From Streptococcus sp. UBA6071 (GTDB taxonomy: Bacteria; Bacillota; Bacilli; Lactobacillales; Streptococcaceae), in NCBI GenBank assembly GCA_002436115.1, contig DIXV01000082.1:51771-59785 (forward strand): 8,015 nucleotides of DNA, written 5' to 3'. Of this stretch, positions 1-6,151 are shown one piece after another. Position 1 is the first letter of the stretch, and each line of letters opens with the position of its first letter. The notes below the pieces were generated by a model, which saw nothing but the letters and a program-made list of their open reading frames with translations, ran no database searches and had not been told where the DNA came from. A program made the translations under genes and the position numbers.

Positions 1-1
1 T

Positions 2-229
2 GCGATCATTGCTTATCAGAGACTTAGAAAGCGGACTTCCACAATGGTCTTGCAAGGAAGTTTGATACTTGTAGCTGTAGCCGTAGCCTTGTCAAGGATT
101 TTCTTAGGAGTGAGTTACCCTTCAGATATTCTGGCTTCTTGGTGTTTGGCGTCTGCAATTGTCTGTATCTCATTTCCCTTTTACGATCAAAAGCGATTTG
201 AGTGGCGCTTTAAAAGTTTACAGAAGTAG
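2..229 (+). CDS. PAP2-family membrane phosphatase, C-terminal fragment (5' end outside window)
   Basis: The reading frame is open from the left edge, so this is the last 75 codons of a longer gene. The ATG at 44 is internal, not the start. The visible part has a hydrophobic helix (LILVAVAVAL), then the third PAP2 signature, expected as SR-x5-H-x3-D, then a second hydrophobic helix (ILASWCLASAIVCI) and a short basic tail. This is the usual end of bacterial PAP2 enzymes such as undecaprenyl-diphosphate or phosphatidylglycerophosphate phosphatases, which act on lipid phosphates at the membrane. The signature reads SRIFLGVSYPSD: Ser, Arg and Asp are present, but the position of the catalytic histidine is serine (codon AGT at 113-115). 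By family knowledge that His is the nucleophile, so this protein may be inactive or may do something else. Motifs 1 and 2 lie outside the window, so the substrate class cannot be judged. Confidence 0.8.
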   Translation, partial: AIIAYQRLRKRTSTMVLQGSLILVAVAVALSRIFLGVSYPSDILASWCLASAIVCISFPFYDQKRFEWRFKSLQK

Positions 230-289
230 GGGATGACTCTTTAAATACAAAAGAAGATGCTTATTTTAAAAGTTTGAAGAGCAAGCAGT

Positions 290-298
290 TGATAGAAT
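290..298 (+). promoter_or_regulatory. possible extended -10 promoter for the dCMP deaminase gene
   Basis: TGATAGAAT fits the extended -10 form (TGn followed by TAGAAT). No convincing -35 lies 16-18 bp upstream; a TTGAAG at 274-279 is too close (13 bp). It would give a leader of about 37 nt before the ATG at 342. This is a weak call, and cotranscription with the upstream PAP2 gene is equally possible because no terminator is visible between them. Confidence 0.3.
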
Positions 299-341
299 GA
301 GTTCAAATACAGTAAAACAATCAAATATGAGGAGATAAAGG

Positions 342-788
342 ATGGATAGACTGTCTTGGCAAGATTATTTTATGGCAAATGCGGATTTGATTTCTAAGCG
401 TTCAACGTGCGATCGTGCCTTTGTTGGTGCTGTTTTGGTTAAGGATAATCGGATCATTGCAACGGGCTACAACGGTGGTGTGGCAGGTACTGAAAATTGC
501 CATGAGGTAGGACATAAAATGGAGGATGGGCATTGCATTCGAACGGTTCATGCTGAAATGAATGCTTTGATTCAGTGTGCCAAGGAAGGGATTTCCACGG
601 ATAATACGGAGATTTACGTCACACATTTTCCTTGCATAAATTGTACCAGAGCAATCCTTCAGGCAGGTATTAGGAAGGTAACTTACAAGTCAGCCTATCG
701 GCCACATGATTTTGCGATTGAATTGCTGAAAGTCAAAGGTGTGCGTTTTGTTCAACATGATGTTCCCACCATTCAGCTAGGAGATTAA
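342..788 (+). CDS. comEB: dCMP deaminase (ComEB-type deoxycytidylate deaminase)
   Basis: This 148-residue cytosolic enzyme deaminates dCMP to dUMP, feeding thymidylate synthase in dTTP synthesis. The catalytic zinc motifs of the cytidine/deoxycytidylate deaminase fold are intact: H70-A-E72, with E72 as proton shuttle, and P97-C98-x-x-C101. The N-terminal part has the dCMP-deaminase hallmarks STC (21-23), VGAV (28-31) and TGYNG (41-45). It is followed by a Cys/His-rich insertion (C53, H54, H58, H64, C65) of the type that binds a second, structural zinc in phage and bacterial homologues. Length is normal. The start is set by GAGGAG at 329-334, 7 nt before the ATG. The name comEB comes from the Bacillus competence operon, but here there is no comEA or comEC beside it, so a nucleotide-metabolism role is the safe reading. 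No clear terminator follows. Confidence 0.93.
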   Translation: MDRLSWQDYFMANADLISKRSTCDRAFVGAVLVKDNRIIATGYNGGVAGTENCHEVGHKMEDGHCIRTVHAEMNALIQCAKEGISTDNTEIYVTHFPCINCTRAILQAGIRKVTYKSAYRPHDFAIELLKVKGVRFVQHDVPTIQLGD

Positions 789-858
789 TAGGGCTACTAG
801 ATGAAGGTAGAGAGGTATTGCAGGACAAAAGAAAGCTAAGATGACCGCTCCTTTTTTA

Positions 859-887
859 TAGACAAAAGCGACAAATCAAGGTATAAT
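859..887 (+). promoter_or_regulatory. promoter of the tRNA-Ala gene
   Basis: TAGACA (859-864, one mismatch to TTGACA) is separated by 17 bp from a perfect TATAAT (882-887). Transcription would begin near 894, about 30 nt before the mature tRNA 5' end. This is the most consensus-like promoter on the plus strand here, as expected for a stable RNA gene. Confidence 0.75.
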
Positions 888-923
888 GAAAGAGTTATAG
901 GTGGAAAAAAGTTTTACGATAAT

Positions 924-996
924 GGGGCCATAGCTCAGCTGGGAGAGCGTTTGGCTGGCAGCCAAAAGGTCAGGGGTTCGATCCCCCTTGGTTCCA
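924..996 (+). tRNA. tRNA-Ala, anticodon GGC
   Basis: The 73-nt cloverleaf folds fully: acceptor stem 924-930 with 989-995, D stem GCTC/GAGC, anticodon stem TTTGG/CCAAA around the loop CTGGCAG, and T stem AGGGG/CCCCT with loop TTCGATC. The anticodon is 957-959, GGC, which reads GCC and GCU alanine codons. The G3-U70 pair that alanyl-tRNA synthetase recognises is present (926 with 993), beside a second G-U pair (927 with 992), and the discriminator base is A996. The 3' CCA is not encoded; six T follow directly, so CCA must be added after transcription. The gene stands alone, outside any rRNA operon. Confidence 0.96.
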
Positions 997-1026
997 TTTT
1001 TTAACAGAAGTTAGCTACTTTTAGTT

Positions 1027-1058
1027 GGGGGGCTGGGACACAGGTCCCAACCTCTTTT
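1027..1058 (+). terminator. strong hairpin after the tRNA; streptococcal intergenic hairpin type
   Basis: The inner stem TGGGAC (1034-1039) pairs perfectly with GTCCCA (1044-1049) around a 4-nt loop. After a C/A mismatch the stem extends through the G-run at 1028-1032 and CCTCT at 1051-1055, including G-U pairs, and ends in TTTT (1055-1058). Shape and position make it a rho-independent terminator for the tRNA transcript. The same core (GGCTGGGAC...GTCCCAACCTC) recurs between genes in many streptococcal genomes, so it may also belong to a dispersed family; that statement rests on memory, not on this window. Confidence 0.7.
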
Positions 1059-1125
1059 GCATGAGATAAAAGAAAGAACGGATTGGTCATAAGTTTTAGG
1101 ATGACATCACAGAGGAAAGGGGAAC

Positions 1126-2013
1126 ATGAGAGATTATCGCCTAGGGAGATTACTATCGGAAGCCTATCAGATATTGAAGGGGAATTATTTAGCGTTGACA
1201 AGTGTTACCGCTGTTTTTGCTATGGTGTATTGGTTATTGATGCGCTTAAACCCTAATCTTTTAGACCTTACAACTTTTAAGGAAGAGGGGCTCTTTAAAG
1301 TCTTGGCAACTTTGTTGCTAAGTCAAATATTCACGCATGCCTTTTTAAAAAAGTATTACCTCGTTTTGATCAGGCAACCTGAAGTGGTCAAAGCAAATTT
1401 TCTTCAAGCGCTAAAACATACCTTTACAGATGGCTTCTCTAAACGTTTGAAGTATCATCTGCTTCATATTGTAACGCTTTTCGGCATTTTTGTGATAACA
1501 ACAGCCTTCTTTGCCGTAGCTCTTTTCTATATGAAGGAGGGAAGTTTTTTTTCAACACTTTCCTTTGAGTCTGTTTTTAAAGACATAGAAAGCTTACCTA
1601 GCTGGTTCAAGGCTCTCTTTTTCCTTGTTTTGTTCGTCGTTCAGGCACACTTTTTTATGGTTTCTTATATTATTCAAGACACCTTGTCCGAAGATAACAT
1701 CCTTATCCCCCTGACTTATAGAGGCTGCCTCAAGCATTCTATTCGGCTGATGAAGGGAAACAAAGGGAAATATTTTGCCTTAACAGCCTTCTCTTTTCTT
1801 GTGGAATTTGTCTACGTTAATCTAGTGGCTAAAGTCATTCTCACCCTGATGTGGAGCCCTTTGAGCTTTTTGTCAGTTGGCTTTTTGTTATTTGTTACCT
1901 TCTTAAAATTTATCACAGTAGATACTTTTATGGCGACTGCCAATGCCCTTTTAGCAGATGTCTTATTAACTGAGGAATGGCAGATTGCTTTCTTCGGAGG
2001 AGAAAATGAATAA
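1126..2013 (+). CDS. multi-pass membrane protein of unknown function, DUF975-like
   Basis: I do not recognise this 295-residue protein by name. It has about six hydrophobic segments, near residues 22-40, 56-73, 112-136, 162-183, 217-241 and 244-266, so it is an integral membrane protein without a signal peptide or an obvious catalytic motif. The N-terminus (SEAYQILKGNYLALTSV) and a later stretch (HSIRLMKGNKGKYFALTAF, about 204-222) resemble each other and resemble the ...LKGN/LMKGNK... motifs of the DUF975 membrane family. That assignment is an inference from short motifs. The start has AAAGGGG (1116-1122) 3 nt before the ATG, within a purine-rich stretch GAGGAAAGGGG. No good promoter is seen between the tRNA hairpin and this gene. 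A possible small or lost gene starts inside its last codons, and a terminator follows 40 nt after the stop. Confidence 0.75.
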   Translation: MRDYRLGRLLSEAYQILKGNYLALTSVTAVFAMVYWLLMRLNPNLLDLTTFKEEGLFKVLATLLLSQIFTHAFLKKYYLVLIRQPEVVKANFLQALKHTFTDGFSKRLKYHLLHIVTLFGIFVITTAFFAVALFYMKEGSFFSTLSFESVFKDIESLPSWFKALFFLVLFVVQAHFFMVSYIIQDTLSEDNILIPLTYRGCLKHSIRLMKGNKGKYFALTAFSFLVEFVYVNLVAKVILTLMWSPLSFLSVGFLLFVTFLKFITVDTFMATANALLADVLLTEEWQIAFFGGENE

Positions 2014-2035
2014 TCCCTGTTTATTCTTAGCTTAG
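2006..2035 (+). other. nine-codon ORF with strong ribosome binding site; possible relic of a lost gene
   Basis: GGAGGAG at 1996-2002 is the best Shine-Dalgarno in this part of the window. It is followed by ATG at 2006, which overlaps the stop of the membrane protein gene (ATGAATAA), a classic translational-coupling layout. The frame gives only MNNPCLFLA before TAG at 2033-2035, and the terminator begins 18 nt later. It could be the intact start of a downstream gene whose body was deleted, a real tiny peptide, or chance purines in a C-terminal Gly-Gly-Glu stretch. Confidence 0.3.
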
Positions 2036-2052
2036 TCTATTTTGACGATTGG

Positions 2053-2083
2053 AAGAGGACACTATTTTTGGTCCTCTTTTTTT
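2053..2083 (+). terminator. intrinsic terminator after the membrane protein gene
   Basis: AAGAGGAC (2053-2060) pairs with GTCCTCTT (2071-2078) in an 8-bp perfect stem with a 10-nt loop, followed by an uninterrupted T-run (2077-2083). This is a textbook rho-independent terminator that isolates the upstream gene from estA. Confidence 0.88.
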
Positions 2084-2194
2084 CTGGATTAGCTGATGTT
2101 CTGAGCTTATCGCTACAATTGTCCCCACGGATTATAAGGGAAAGGCCAATGTATCAAGTGTTTCAGAAAAAGGCTTGTCCCCTGCTTTTCTTAG

Positions 2195-2224
2195 TTGCCA
2201 AGCAAGAGAAATTTTTGATATAAT
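2195..2224 (+). promoter_or_regulatory. estA promoter, extended -10
   Basis: TTGCCA (2195-2200) lies 18 bp before a perfect TATAAT (2219-2224), which is preceded by TGA to make an extended -10 (TGATATAAT). Transcription would start near 2231, giving a very short leader that is essentially just the AAAGGAGG ribosome binding site. About 110 bp between the upstream terminator and this promoter hold nothing I recognise. Confidence 0.75.
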
Positions 2225-2245
2225 GAGGGACAAAGGAGGCTAAGA

Positions 2246-3019
2246 ATGGCTGTTTTTAACATTGAATACCGTTCCGATATTTTGGACTTGGAGTATCCTG
2301 TCAATGTCATCTACCCTGATAAAACACGGGTAGCTAATCCTGAAGATCAGGACATTCCTGTCCTTTACCTCTTGCATGGAATGTCTGGGAATCACAATTC
2401 TTGGCTTAAACGAACGAGATTAGAGCGCTTAGTTCGTTCAACGAACCTCATTATCGTCTTACCTAATGCCCATAATGCTTGGTACACAAATACAACCTAT
2501 GGGTACAGGTACTTTGATGCTTTAGTGACAGAACTTCCTCAAGTCTTGCAATGGTTCTTTCCAAACATGACGACTAAGCGAGAGAAAACCTTTATTGCCG
2601 GACTATCTATGGGAGGCTATGGTGCTTTTAAATTAGCTCTGGAAACGAATGCTTTTGGCTACGCCGCTAGTCTGTCAGGAGCTTTGAGCTTTGAAGGGTT
2701 AGACAAAAGGAATCAAATAAAACCTGAATACTGGGCAGGTATTTTTGGAAGCTTGGAGGAGCTGGAGCGACACCCGACCCCTCTTTTGGAGAGTGCTAAA
2801 TTATCTGACCAAAAAACAAAGTTCTGGGCTTGGTGTGGTGAACAAGACTACCTTTTTGAACAGAACAATAAGGCTCTTGCCCAGCTAGGAGATTTGGGAT
2901 TCGATTTGGTTTATCAAACTGGTCCAGGCACTCACGACTGGTATTATTGGGAACAGCAGTTGGAACAAGTCTTAGCTTGGTTACCAGTTGATTTTGTTTT
3001 AGAGGAAAGGCTCTCTTGA
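2246..3019 (+). CDS. estA: EstA-type serine esterase (tributyrin esterase family, alpha/beta hydrolase)
   Basis: This 257-residue protein is of the esterase D / EstA type known from Lactococcus and pneumococcus, which hydrolyses short-chain acyl esters and, in some streptococci, acetyl groups on sugars. The alpha/beta-hydrolase parts are visible in order: oxyanion-hole segment LLHG (42-45), nucleophile elbow G119-L-S121-M-G123-G, acid D201 in EQDYL, and H230 in GTHDWYYW. The motif NSWLKR near 51-56 and the stretch [20 protein letters not shown] (104-123) are characteristic of this subfamily. There is no signal peptide or anchor, so it should be cytosolic. Length is as expected. AAAGGAGG (2232-2239) lies 6 nt before the ATG. 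It is a monocistronic unit with its own promoter, and its terminator begins inside the last codons. The natural substrate cannot be read from the sequence. Confidence 0.9.
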   Translation: MAVFNIEYRSDILDLEYPVNVIYPDKTRVANPEDQDIPVLYLLHGMSGNHNSWLKRTRLERLVRSTNLIIVLPNAHNAWYTNTTYGYRYFDALVTELPQVLQWFFPNMTTKREKTFIAGLSMGGYGAFKLALETNAFGYAASLSGALSFEGLDKRNQIKPEYWAGIFGSLEELERHPTPLLESAKLSDQKTKFWAWCGEQDYLFEQNNKALAQLGDLGFDLVYQTGPGTHDWYYWEQQLEQVLAWLPVDFVLEERLS

Positions 3020-3036
3020 TAGGGTAGCCTTTTTTC
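3006..3036 (+). terminator. estA terminator overlapping the stop codon
   Basis: AAAGGCT (3006-3012) pairs with AGCCTTT (3026-3032) in a 7-bp stem whose loop can add a short inner CTC/GGG stem. A T-run continues through 3035. The left arm lies in the last codons of estA and the TGA (3017-3019) sits in the loop. Confidence 0.8.
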
Positions 3037-3064
3037 TGTATCAAAGATGCTCAAAAACAGTGAG

Positions 3065-3079
3065 AACATTCAGAAAATA
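3065..3079 (+). promoter_or_regulatory. CodY box upstream of ilvD
   Basis: The 15-mer AACATTCAGAAAATA matches the CodY consensus AATTTTCWGAAAATT at 12 of 15 positions, with the TTC-A-GAAAAT core intact. It lies 23 bp upstream of the ilvD -35 region. CodY represses branched-chain amino acid genes when isoleucine/valine and GTP are plentiful, so the target makes sense. The match is read directly; CodY binding is inference. Confidence 0.6.
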
Positions 3080-3101
3080 ATAGGGGATTTAACCAATTAC
3101 T

Positions 3102-3131
3102 TTAGCAAAACCTAGAGAATTTTGATATAAT
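3102..3131 (+). promoter_or_regulatory. ilvD promoter, extended -10
   Basis: A perfect TATAAT (3126-3131) is preceded by TGA to give an extended -10 (TGATATAAT). A weak -35, TTAGCA (3102-3107, 4/6), lies 18 bp upstream. Transcription would start near 3138, leaving a leader of about 30 nt, too short for a T-box or attenuator, so control must act at initiation. Confidence 0.72.
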
Positions 3132-3167
3132 GTAAGAAAAAGTATCCAGAAAGAAGAGGTATTCGCC

Positions 3168-4856
3168 ATGAATGAAGAGGCTAAAATCAGAAGCAAGATA
3201 TATAAGGGAATGGTTAAATCTCCCAACCGTGCTATGCTGAGGGCGACAGGGATGACGGATGACGATTTTGAATCACCAATTGTTGGTGTTATTTCTAGTT
3301 TTGCAGAAAACACACCGTGTAATATTCATCTACACGATTTTGGTCAACTTGCTAAGAAGGGGGTTAGAGCTAGTGGTGCTTGGCCTGTTCAATTTGGTAC
3401 GATAACAGTAGCAGATGGTATTGCCATGGGAACGCCCGGTATGCGTTTCTCCCTACCATCAAGAGATATTATTGCAGATTCGATTGAGGCTGCAATCAGT
3501 GGTCACAACTGTGATGGCTTAGTGGCAATTGGTGGGTGTGACAAGAACATGCCAGGTGCTATGATTGCTATTGCCAATACAGGGATTCCGTCTATCTTTG
3601 TTTACGGGGGAACGATTGCACCAGGTAACTTAAATGATAAGGATATCGACTTGGTTACGGTGTTTGAAGCTGTGGGCAAATGGAATCATGGTGATATGAC
3701 TGAAGAGGAAGTTCGAGCAGTTGAATGCCATGCCTGTCCTGGACCTGGTGGTTGTGGAGGCATGTATACAGCCAATACCATGGCATCTGCCATAGAGGCT
3801 ATGGGAATGAGCCTACCAGGTTCTTCTTCTCACCCTGCAGAAAGCCCTGAGAAATTGCGCGATGTAGAAGAAGCAGGTAAAGCGGTTGTTGAGCTGATGC
3901 GAAAAGGAATTATGCCTAAGGACATCATGACTCGAAAAGCCTTCGAAAATGCTATTACTGTTGTGATGGCTCTGGGTGGATCAACCAATGCTATCCTTCA
4001 TCTTATGGCCATGGCGCATGCTGCCAATGTTGATTTGACCTTGGAGGATTTCAATAACTTCCAAGAAAAGGTACCTCATCTAGCCGATTTGAAACCATCA
4101 GGAAAATACGTTTTCCAAGATCTCTATGAGGTTGGTGGTGTGCAAGCAGTGATGAAATACCTTTATCAAAATGGCTTTTTACATGGAGATTGCTTGACTT
4201 GTACAGGTAAAACATTAGCTGAAAACTTAGAGGAAGCGCCTGATCTTAAAGAGGGCCAGCTTGTTATCATGCCACTTGAAAAGCCAAAACGTGAAGATGG
4301 TCCTCTTATTGTCCTTCATGGAAACTTAGCACCGGATGGTGCCGTTGCTAAAGTTTCGGGGGTTAAGGTTCGTCGTCATGAAGGACCAGCTAAGGTCTTT
4401 AATACAGAAGAAGATGCGGTTAATGCAGTCTTGGCTGATGAGATTGTTGATGGAGATGTGGTTGTCGTTCGCTTTGTGGGTCCTAAAGGTGGTCCAGGAA
4501 TGCCGGAAATGCTCTCACTGTCTTCTATGCTAGTTGGTAAAGGGCAGGGAGAATCGGTTGCCCTTCTGACAGATGGTCGCTTCTCAGGCGGAACCTATGG
4601 TTTGGTTGTTGGTCATATTGCTCCAGAGGCTCAAGATGGCGGTCCAATAGCCTATCTCTGTGATGGGGATACTATCGTCATTGACCAAGATACGAAAGAA
4701 TTAACCGTGCACGTTTCTGAAGATGAACTAGAAAGACGCAAGGCAAAAACGGTTATTCCACCACTTTATTCACGTGGTGTTCTTGGGAAGTATGCTCATA
4801 TTGTTTCAAGCTCATCTAAAGGAGCCATCACAGATTTCTGGAAGAAAGAAGAATAA
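3168..4856 (+). CDS. ilvD: dihydroxy-acid dehydratase
   Basis: IlvD dehydrates 2,3-dihydroxy-3-methylbutanoate and its C6 homologue to the 2-keto acids that become valine, leucine, isoleucine and, through ketoisovalerate, pantothenate. At 562 residues it has normal length for the cytosolic IlvD/Edd family. The three cluster-ligand cysteines are present: C51 in NTPCN, C124 in [10 protein letters not shown] and C196 in [15 protein letters not shown], as expected for the [2Fe-2S] type. D125 and K126 are the likely Mg2+ ligands. S473 in [11 protein letters not shown] matches the active-site serine of the C-terminal swivel domain. GAAGAGG (3153-3159) lies 8 nt before the ATG. The gene is alone here, not next to ilvBN, ilvC or leu genes, has its own promoter with a CodY-like site, and ends at a bidirectional terminator. 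Confidence 0.96.
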   Translation: MNEEAKIRSKIYKGMVKSPNRAMLRATGMTDDDFESPIVGVISSFAENTPCNIHLHDFGQLAKKGVRASGAWPVQFGTITVADGIAMGTPGMRFSLPSRDIIADSIEAAISGHNCDGLVAIGGCDKNMPGAMIAIANTGIPSIFVYGGTIAPGNLNDKDIDLVTVFEAVGKWNHGDMTEEEVRAVECHACPGPGGCGGMYTANTMASAIEAMGMSLPGSSSHPAESPEKLRDVEEAGKAVVELMRKGIMPKDIMTRKAFENAITVVMALGGSTNAILHLMAMAHAANVDLTLEDFNNFQEKVPHLADLKPSGKYVFQDLYEVGGVQAVMKYLYQNGFLHGDCLTCTGKTLAENLEEAPDLKEGQLVIMPLEKPKREDGPLIVLHGNLAPDGAVAKVSGVKVRRHEGPAKVFNTEEDAVNAVLADEIVDGDVVVVRFVGPKGGPGMPEMLSLSSMLVGKGQGESVALLTDGRFSGGTYGLVVGHIAPEAQDGGPIAYLCDGDTIVIDQDTKELTVHVSEDELERRKAKTVIPPLYSRGVLGKYAHIVSSSSKGAITDFWKKEE

Positions 4857-4893
4857 AAAAAACCTGCTGTTTCTTAGGGACAGCAGGTCTTTA
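4855..4893. terminator. bidirectional terminator between ilvD and the convergent DUF59 gene
   Basis: ACCTGCTGT (4862-4870) pairs with ACAGCAGGT (4880-4888) in a perfect 9-bp stem with a 9-nt loop. On the plus strand the tail TCTTTAGTT is a modest T-run. On the minus strand the eight A at 4855-4862 become an unbroken U-run, so the structure is the stronger terminator for the minus-strand gene ending at 4919, while also serving ilvD. The A-run begins within the ilvD stop codon. Confidence 0.88.
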
Positions 4894-4918
4894 GTTAGTG
4901 CACGTTTTTGTTTTGTCC

Positions 4919-5260
4919 TCACTTTGGACTAATTCCCAAAGCAATACGTCCGAAGCGACTGATGCGAGTGATTTTCCAAACAGGCGACCAGACAACTTCA
5001 ATTTTTACTTTTGTAATTTCCTCAATGGTTAAAAGTTTTTGGACAATCTCATCCGGCAGGGTGTCCGCACAGGAACAGCCCATATCTGTAAAGGTCATAA
5101 CCAAACGGCAGACCCCTTCTTGGTCCAGATTAATCTCATATACCAGACCAAGATTATAAATATCCAGTTCAATATCAGGGTCATAGATTCCCTGTAAGCA
5201 ATGACGCAATTTATCGCTGATTACTACAGCTTGGTCATTGAGTTTAATATCCTCTCTCAT
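4919..5260 (-). CDS. DUF59/MIP18-family metal-sulfur cluster assembly factor (SufT/PaaD-like)
   Basis: This 113-residue cytosolic protein has the family landmarks in order: YDPDIELDIYNLGLVYEI (26-43), the conserved DPE/DPDI and NLGLVY motif, then MTFTDMGCSCAD (55-66) carrying the conserved cysteine C62, with a second Cys at 64, and a C-terminal WSPVWKITRISRFGRIALG (91-109). Relatives help mature or insert Fe-S clusters, and the conserved Cys is thought to carry or transfer the metal centre. The specific client is unknown. It sits tail-to-tail with ilvD, a Fe-S enzyme, which is suggestive but may be coincidence because they are transcribed separately. AAGGGAG (5268-5274, minus strand) lies 7 nt before the ATG. 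It has its own promoter and a strong terminator. Confidence 0.85.
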   Translation of the reverse strand: MREDIKLNDQAVVISDKLRHCLQGIYDPDIELDIYNLGLVYEINLDQEGVCRLVMTFTDMGCSCADTLPDEIVQKLLTIEEITKVKIEVVWSPVWKITRISRFGRIALGISPK

Positions 5261-5308
5261 ACGTTGACTCCCTTATGATGTTTGATACAAATATGATTTT
5301 CCAGAAAA

Positions 5309-5337
5309 AGTATAGCAGTTTTCACCCCTTTTTTCAA
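5309..5337 (-). promoter_or_regulatory. promoter of the DUF59 gene
   Basis: On the minus strand TTGAAA (5332-5337) is separated by exactly 17 bp from TATACT (5309-5314), preceded by TGC to form an extended -10. Transcription would start near 5302, giving a leader of about 42 nt. The -35 lies in the loop of the inverted repeat CCCCT/AGGGG between this gene and gatD. Confidence 0.72.
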
Positions 5338-5362
5338 GAGGGGTTTCTCTTTGTGAGAGAAA
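5324..5362. repeat. two adjacent inverted repeats between gatD and the DUF59 gene
   Basis: TTTCTCT (5344-5350) pairs with AGAGAAA (5356-5362) immediately after the gatD stop. ACCCCT (5324-5329) pairs with AGGGGT (5339-5344). Read on the minus strand, neither hairpin is followed by a real U-run, so as a gatD terminator this pair is weak, and some read-through into the DUF59 gene is plausible. Confidence 0.5.
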
Positions 5363-6151
5363 TTACTTATCAAACTCTGCCTTGGACTTAATATCAGCAT
5401 ACTCTTCAGGTGCTTCCTTACCTAATATAGCTGTATAATCGGGTAGTTCAATATCTTGACCATAGGTCTGACGTAGAGCTGTTGCCACCAAACGATAGGC
5501 AAGATTAGTATTTCGAGAAAGGATTGGACCGTGAAAGTAGGAGCCAAAAACATTTTTATAATGAAGGCCTTCAGTACCATCTTCCTTGTTGTTGCCACAA
5601 CCGTAAATGACCTTACCTAGTGGTTTTTCATCTGAGCTAAGAAAAGTGCGTCCCTGATGGTTCTCAAATCCGTAGTAAGTTTCGTTAAATTCGTCATTGT
5701 GAATCTTAATATCACCAATATAGCGGTTTTTATCTTGGTTGAGAGTATAGTGCCCCATGACCCCTGCCGCATCAATTTTGCGACCGTCCGCATCAATATA
5801 GTACTGGCCAAGAAGTTGGAAGCCACCACAGATGGCTAAGAACACACCACCCTTTTCGATATAATCAGATAGGCCATCTTTCTTACCAGGCAAATCTTTG
5901 GCAATGATGGATTGTTCATAATCTTGACCACCACCAAAGAAGACCAGCTGATATTGTTTGGGATCAAAGTCATCTCTTAGAGATACAATATCAATAGTGA
6001 CTCTAGCACCAAGTTTTTCAGCGACATATTTGAGCATGAGAATATTGCCATTATCTCCATAAGTATTCATCAGATCACCATAGAGGTGAGCAATTTGGAG
6101 TTCATAGGGATAATGGCGATTAGGGAGTGATTTTAAGGAGGTATAGACCAT
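5363..6151 (-). CDS. gatD: lipid II isoglutaminyl synthase, glutamine amidotransferase subunit GatD
   Basis: GatD releases ammonia from glutamine and passes it to MurT, which amidates the alpha-carboxyl of D-Glu in the lipid II stem peptide to D-isoglutamine. This is a cytosolic-face step needed for efficient peptidoglycan cross-linking in streptococci. It is a CobB/CobQ-type class I amidotransferase of 262 residues. Visible features are the N-terminal [20 protein letters not shown] (17-36), [10 protein letters not shown] (71-80), nucleophile C108 in [11 protein letters not shown], and H207 in [12 protein letters not shown]. There is no acidic triad residue after the His in the usual place, which fits the known GatD arrangement where MurT supplies the Asp. 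Its ATG overlaps the murT stop by one base (TAATG), with AAAGGAGATG (6158-6167) inside murT as ribosome binding site, so translation is coupled and subunit ratio controlled. Length and start match pneumococcal GatD. Confidence 0.95.
   Translation of the reverse strand: MVYTSLKSLPNRHYPYELQIAHLYGDLMNTYGDNGNILMLKYVAEKLGARVTIDIVSLRDDFDPKQYQLVFFGGGQDYEQSIIAKDLPGKKDGLSDYIEKGGVFLAICGGFQLLGQYYIDADGRKIDAAGVMGHYTLNQDKNRYIGDIKIHNDEFNETYYGFENHQGRTFLSSDEKPLGKVIYGCGNNKEDGTEGLHYKNVFGSYFHGPILSRNTNLAYRLVATALRQTYGQDIELPDYTAILGKEAPEEYADIKSKAEFDK

Noticed and set aside
44..229. A complete 61-residue protein starting at ATG 44
   Set aside because: The frame is open to the left edge and the content is the C-terminal end of a PAP2 protein; no ribosome binding site precedes the ATG.
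2097..2243. A 48-codon open frame between the terminator and estA, as a possible gene remnant
   Set aside because: It has no start with a ribosome binding site, runs through the estA promoter and SD, and its translation resembles nothing I recognise; probably chance.
4908..5159. Plus-strand open frame opposite the DUF59 gene
   Set aside because: It is the antisense shadow of a clear minus-strand gene with family motifs, promoter and SD; the same applies to the open frames opposite ilvD, estA, gatD and murT.
5294..5308. CodY-like TTTTC/GAAAA sequence upstream of the DUF59 gene
   Set aside because: The half-sites are separated by two bases instead of one, so only about 9 of 15 positions match the CodY consensus.
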